DNA of 64,000 nucleotides, taken from Pilibacter termitis (GTDB lineage: Bacteria > Bacillota > Bacilli > Lactobacillales > Streptococcaceae). Below the pieces are notes generated by a model. That model worked only from the letters and a program-made list of their open reading frames with translations. It was not told the origin of the DNA and did no database searches. The first letter of the stretch is position 1; each line of letters begins with the position of its first letter. This document shows positions 63,879-64,000 of the stretch, piece after piece. A program made the position numbers and the translations under genes. The DNA is taken from the NCBI RefSeq assembly GCF_900167335.1, contig NZ_FUXI01000004.1, positions 43,132 through 107,131 of the forward strand, read 5' to 3'.

Positions 63879-63997
63879 GTCTAGCTGTGAGGGGCAGGAG
63901 CTTGTTCGCTGTTCGCAACAGCACTGGAAACTATGTTTCCAGCAAGTAAATGCTGTGGCTCACTGCGACAAACTCCTTACCGCCCCTCTTCGCTTTT
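63879..63997 (-). repeat. Hairpin module B upstream of fni
   Basis: Minus strand AAAAGCGAAGAGGGGCGG to GCCCCTCACAGCTAGACA, ending next to the AAGGAG of fni. The apical stem is CTGGAAAC/GTTTCCAG, another covarying version. Further units could lie beyond the window end. Confidence 0.9.
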
Positions 63998-64000
63998 CTT

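Overview
The window is low-GC, densely coded DNA from a Gram-positive bacterium. Its gene content fits Lactobacillales, most likely Enterococcaceae: EcfA1-EcfA2-EcfT followed by truA, cinA-recA, type 2 IPP isomerase, a T-box on trpS, a CIRCE-controlled groES-groEL, MprF and sortase-anchored mucin-binding surface proteins. I cannot fix the genus. No rRNA, tRNA or CRISPR array was seen.

Layout. 0-8.3 kb: end of hslO, a GFA-family gene broken by a small repeat, dusB, flavodoxin, map, yihY, two unknown genes and the ECF transporter core. 8.3-14.5 kb: a candidate small RNA, truA, a vitamin B6 salvage/uptake operon, fumarase and malic enzyme. 15-19.3 kb: a 1428-residue cell-wall protein with BspA-type repeats and tandem Mub repeats. 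19.3-28.5 kb: T-box-trpS, a Fur-box-preceded DUF454/ABC exporter operon, groES-groEL, a decayed group II intron and a frameshifted unknown gene. 28.6-41.8 kb: glycolipid glycosyltransferase, dehydrogenase, ttcA, rpsU, yqeY, folC, radC, a divergent S24 repressor/dinB module, tgt, yajC, upp and a PHP-domain gene. 42-56.3 kb: a lysine-riboswitch amino-acid ABC system, cinA-recA, an ABC-F protein, a TPP-riboswitch thiamin salvage operon, an esterase and mprF. 56.4-61.9 kb: a compact 5.45-kb integrative element inserted in the 3' end of an esterase gene. 61.8-64 kb: that esterase, a relic of a second esterase copy, and fni.

Two things stand out. First, a modular repeat system resembling streptococcal BOX/RUP elements in architecture but with different sequence. 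An outer module (A) has inverted ends and TA duplications, which suggests an IS630/mariner-type MITE. It carries zero, one or two copies of a roughly 105-180-bp hairpin module (B) at one fixed internal position. B modules also occur alone or in tandem directly before ribosome-binding sites, and their stems covary between copies. One A element has split a GFA gene, and its empty site can be reconstructed. Another lies between the promoter and the riboswitch of the thiamin operon.

Second, the 5.45-kb element: integrase, repressor, small early genes, a coiled-coil protein and a Mor-family activator. It replaces the last codons of its target gene with an equivalent end and carries candidate integrase arm sites, a three-copy motif and possible origin iterons. 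It has no recognisable capsid, packaging or primase gene.
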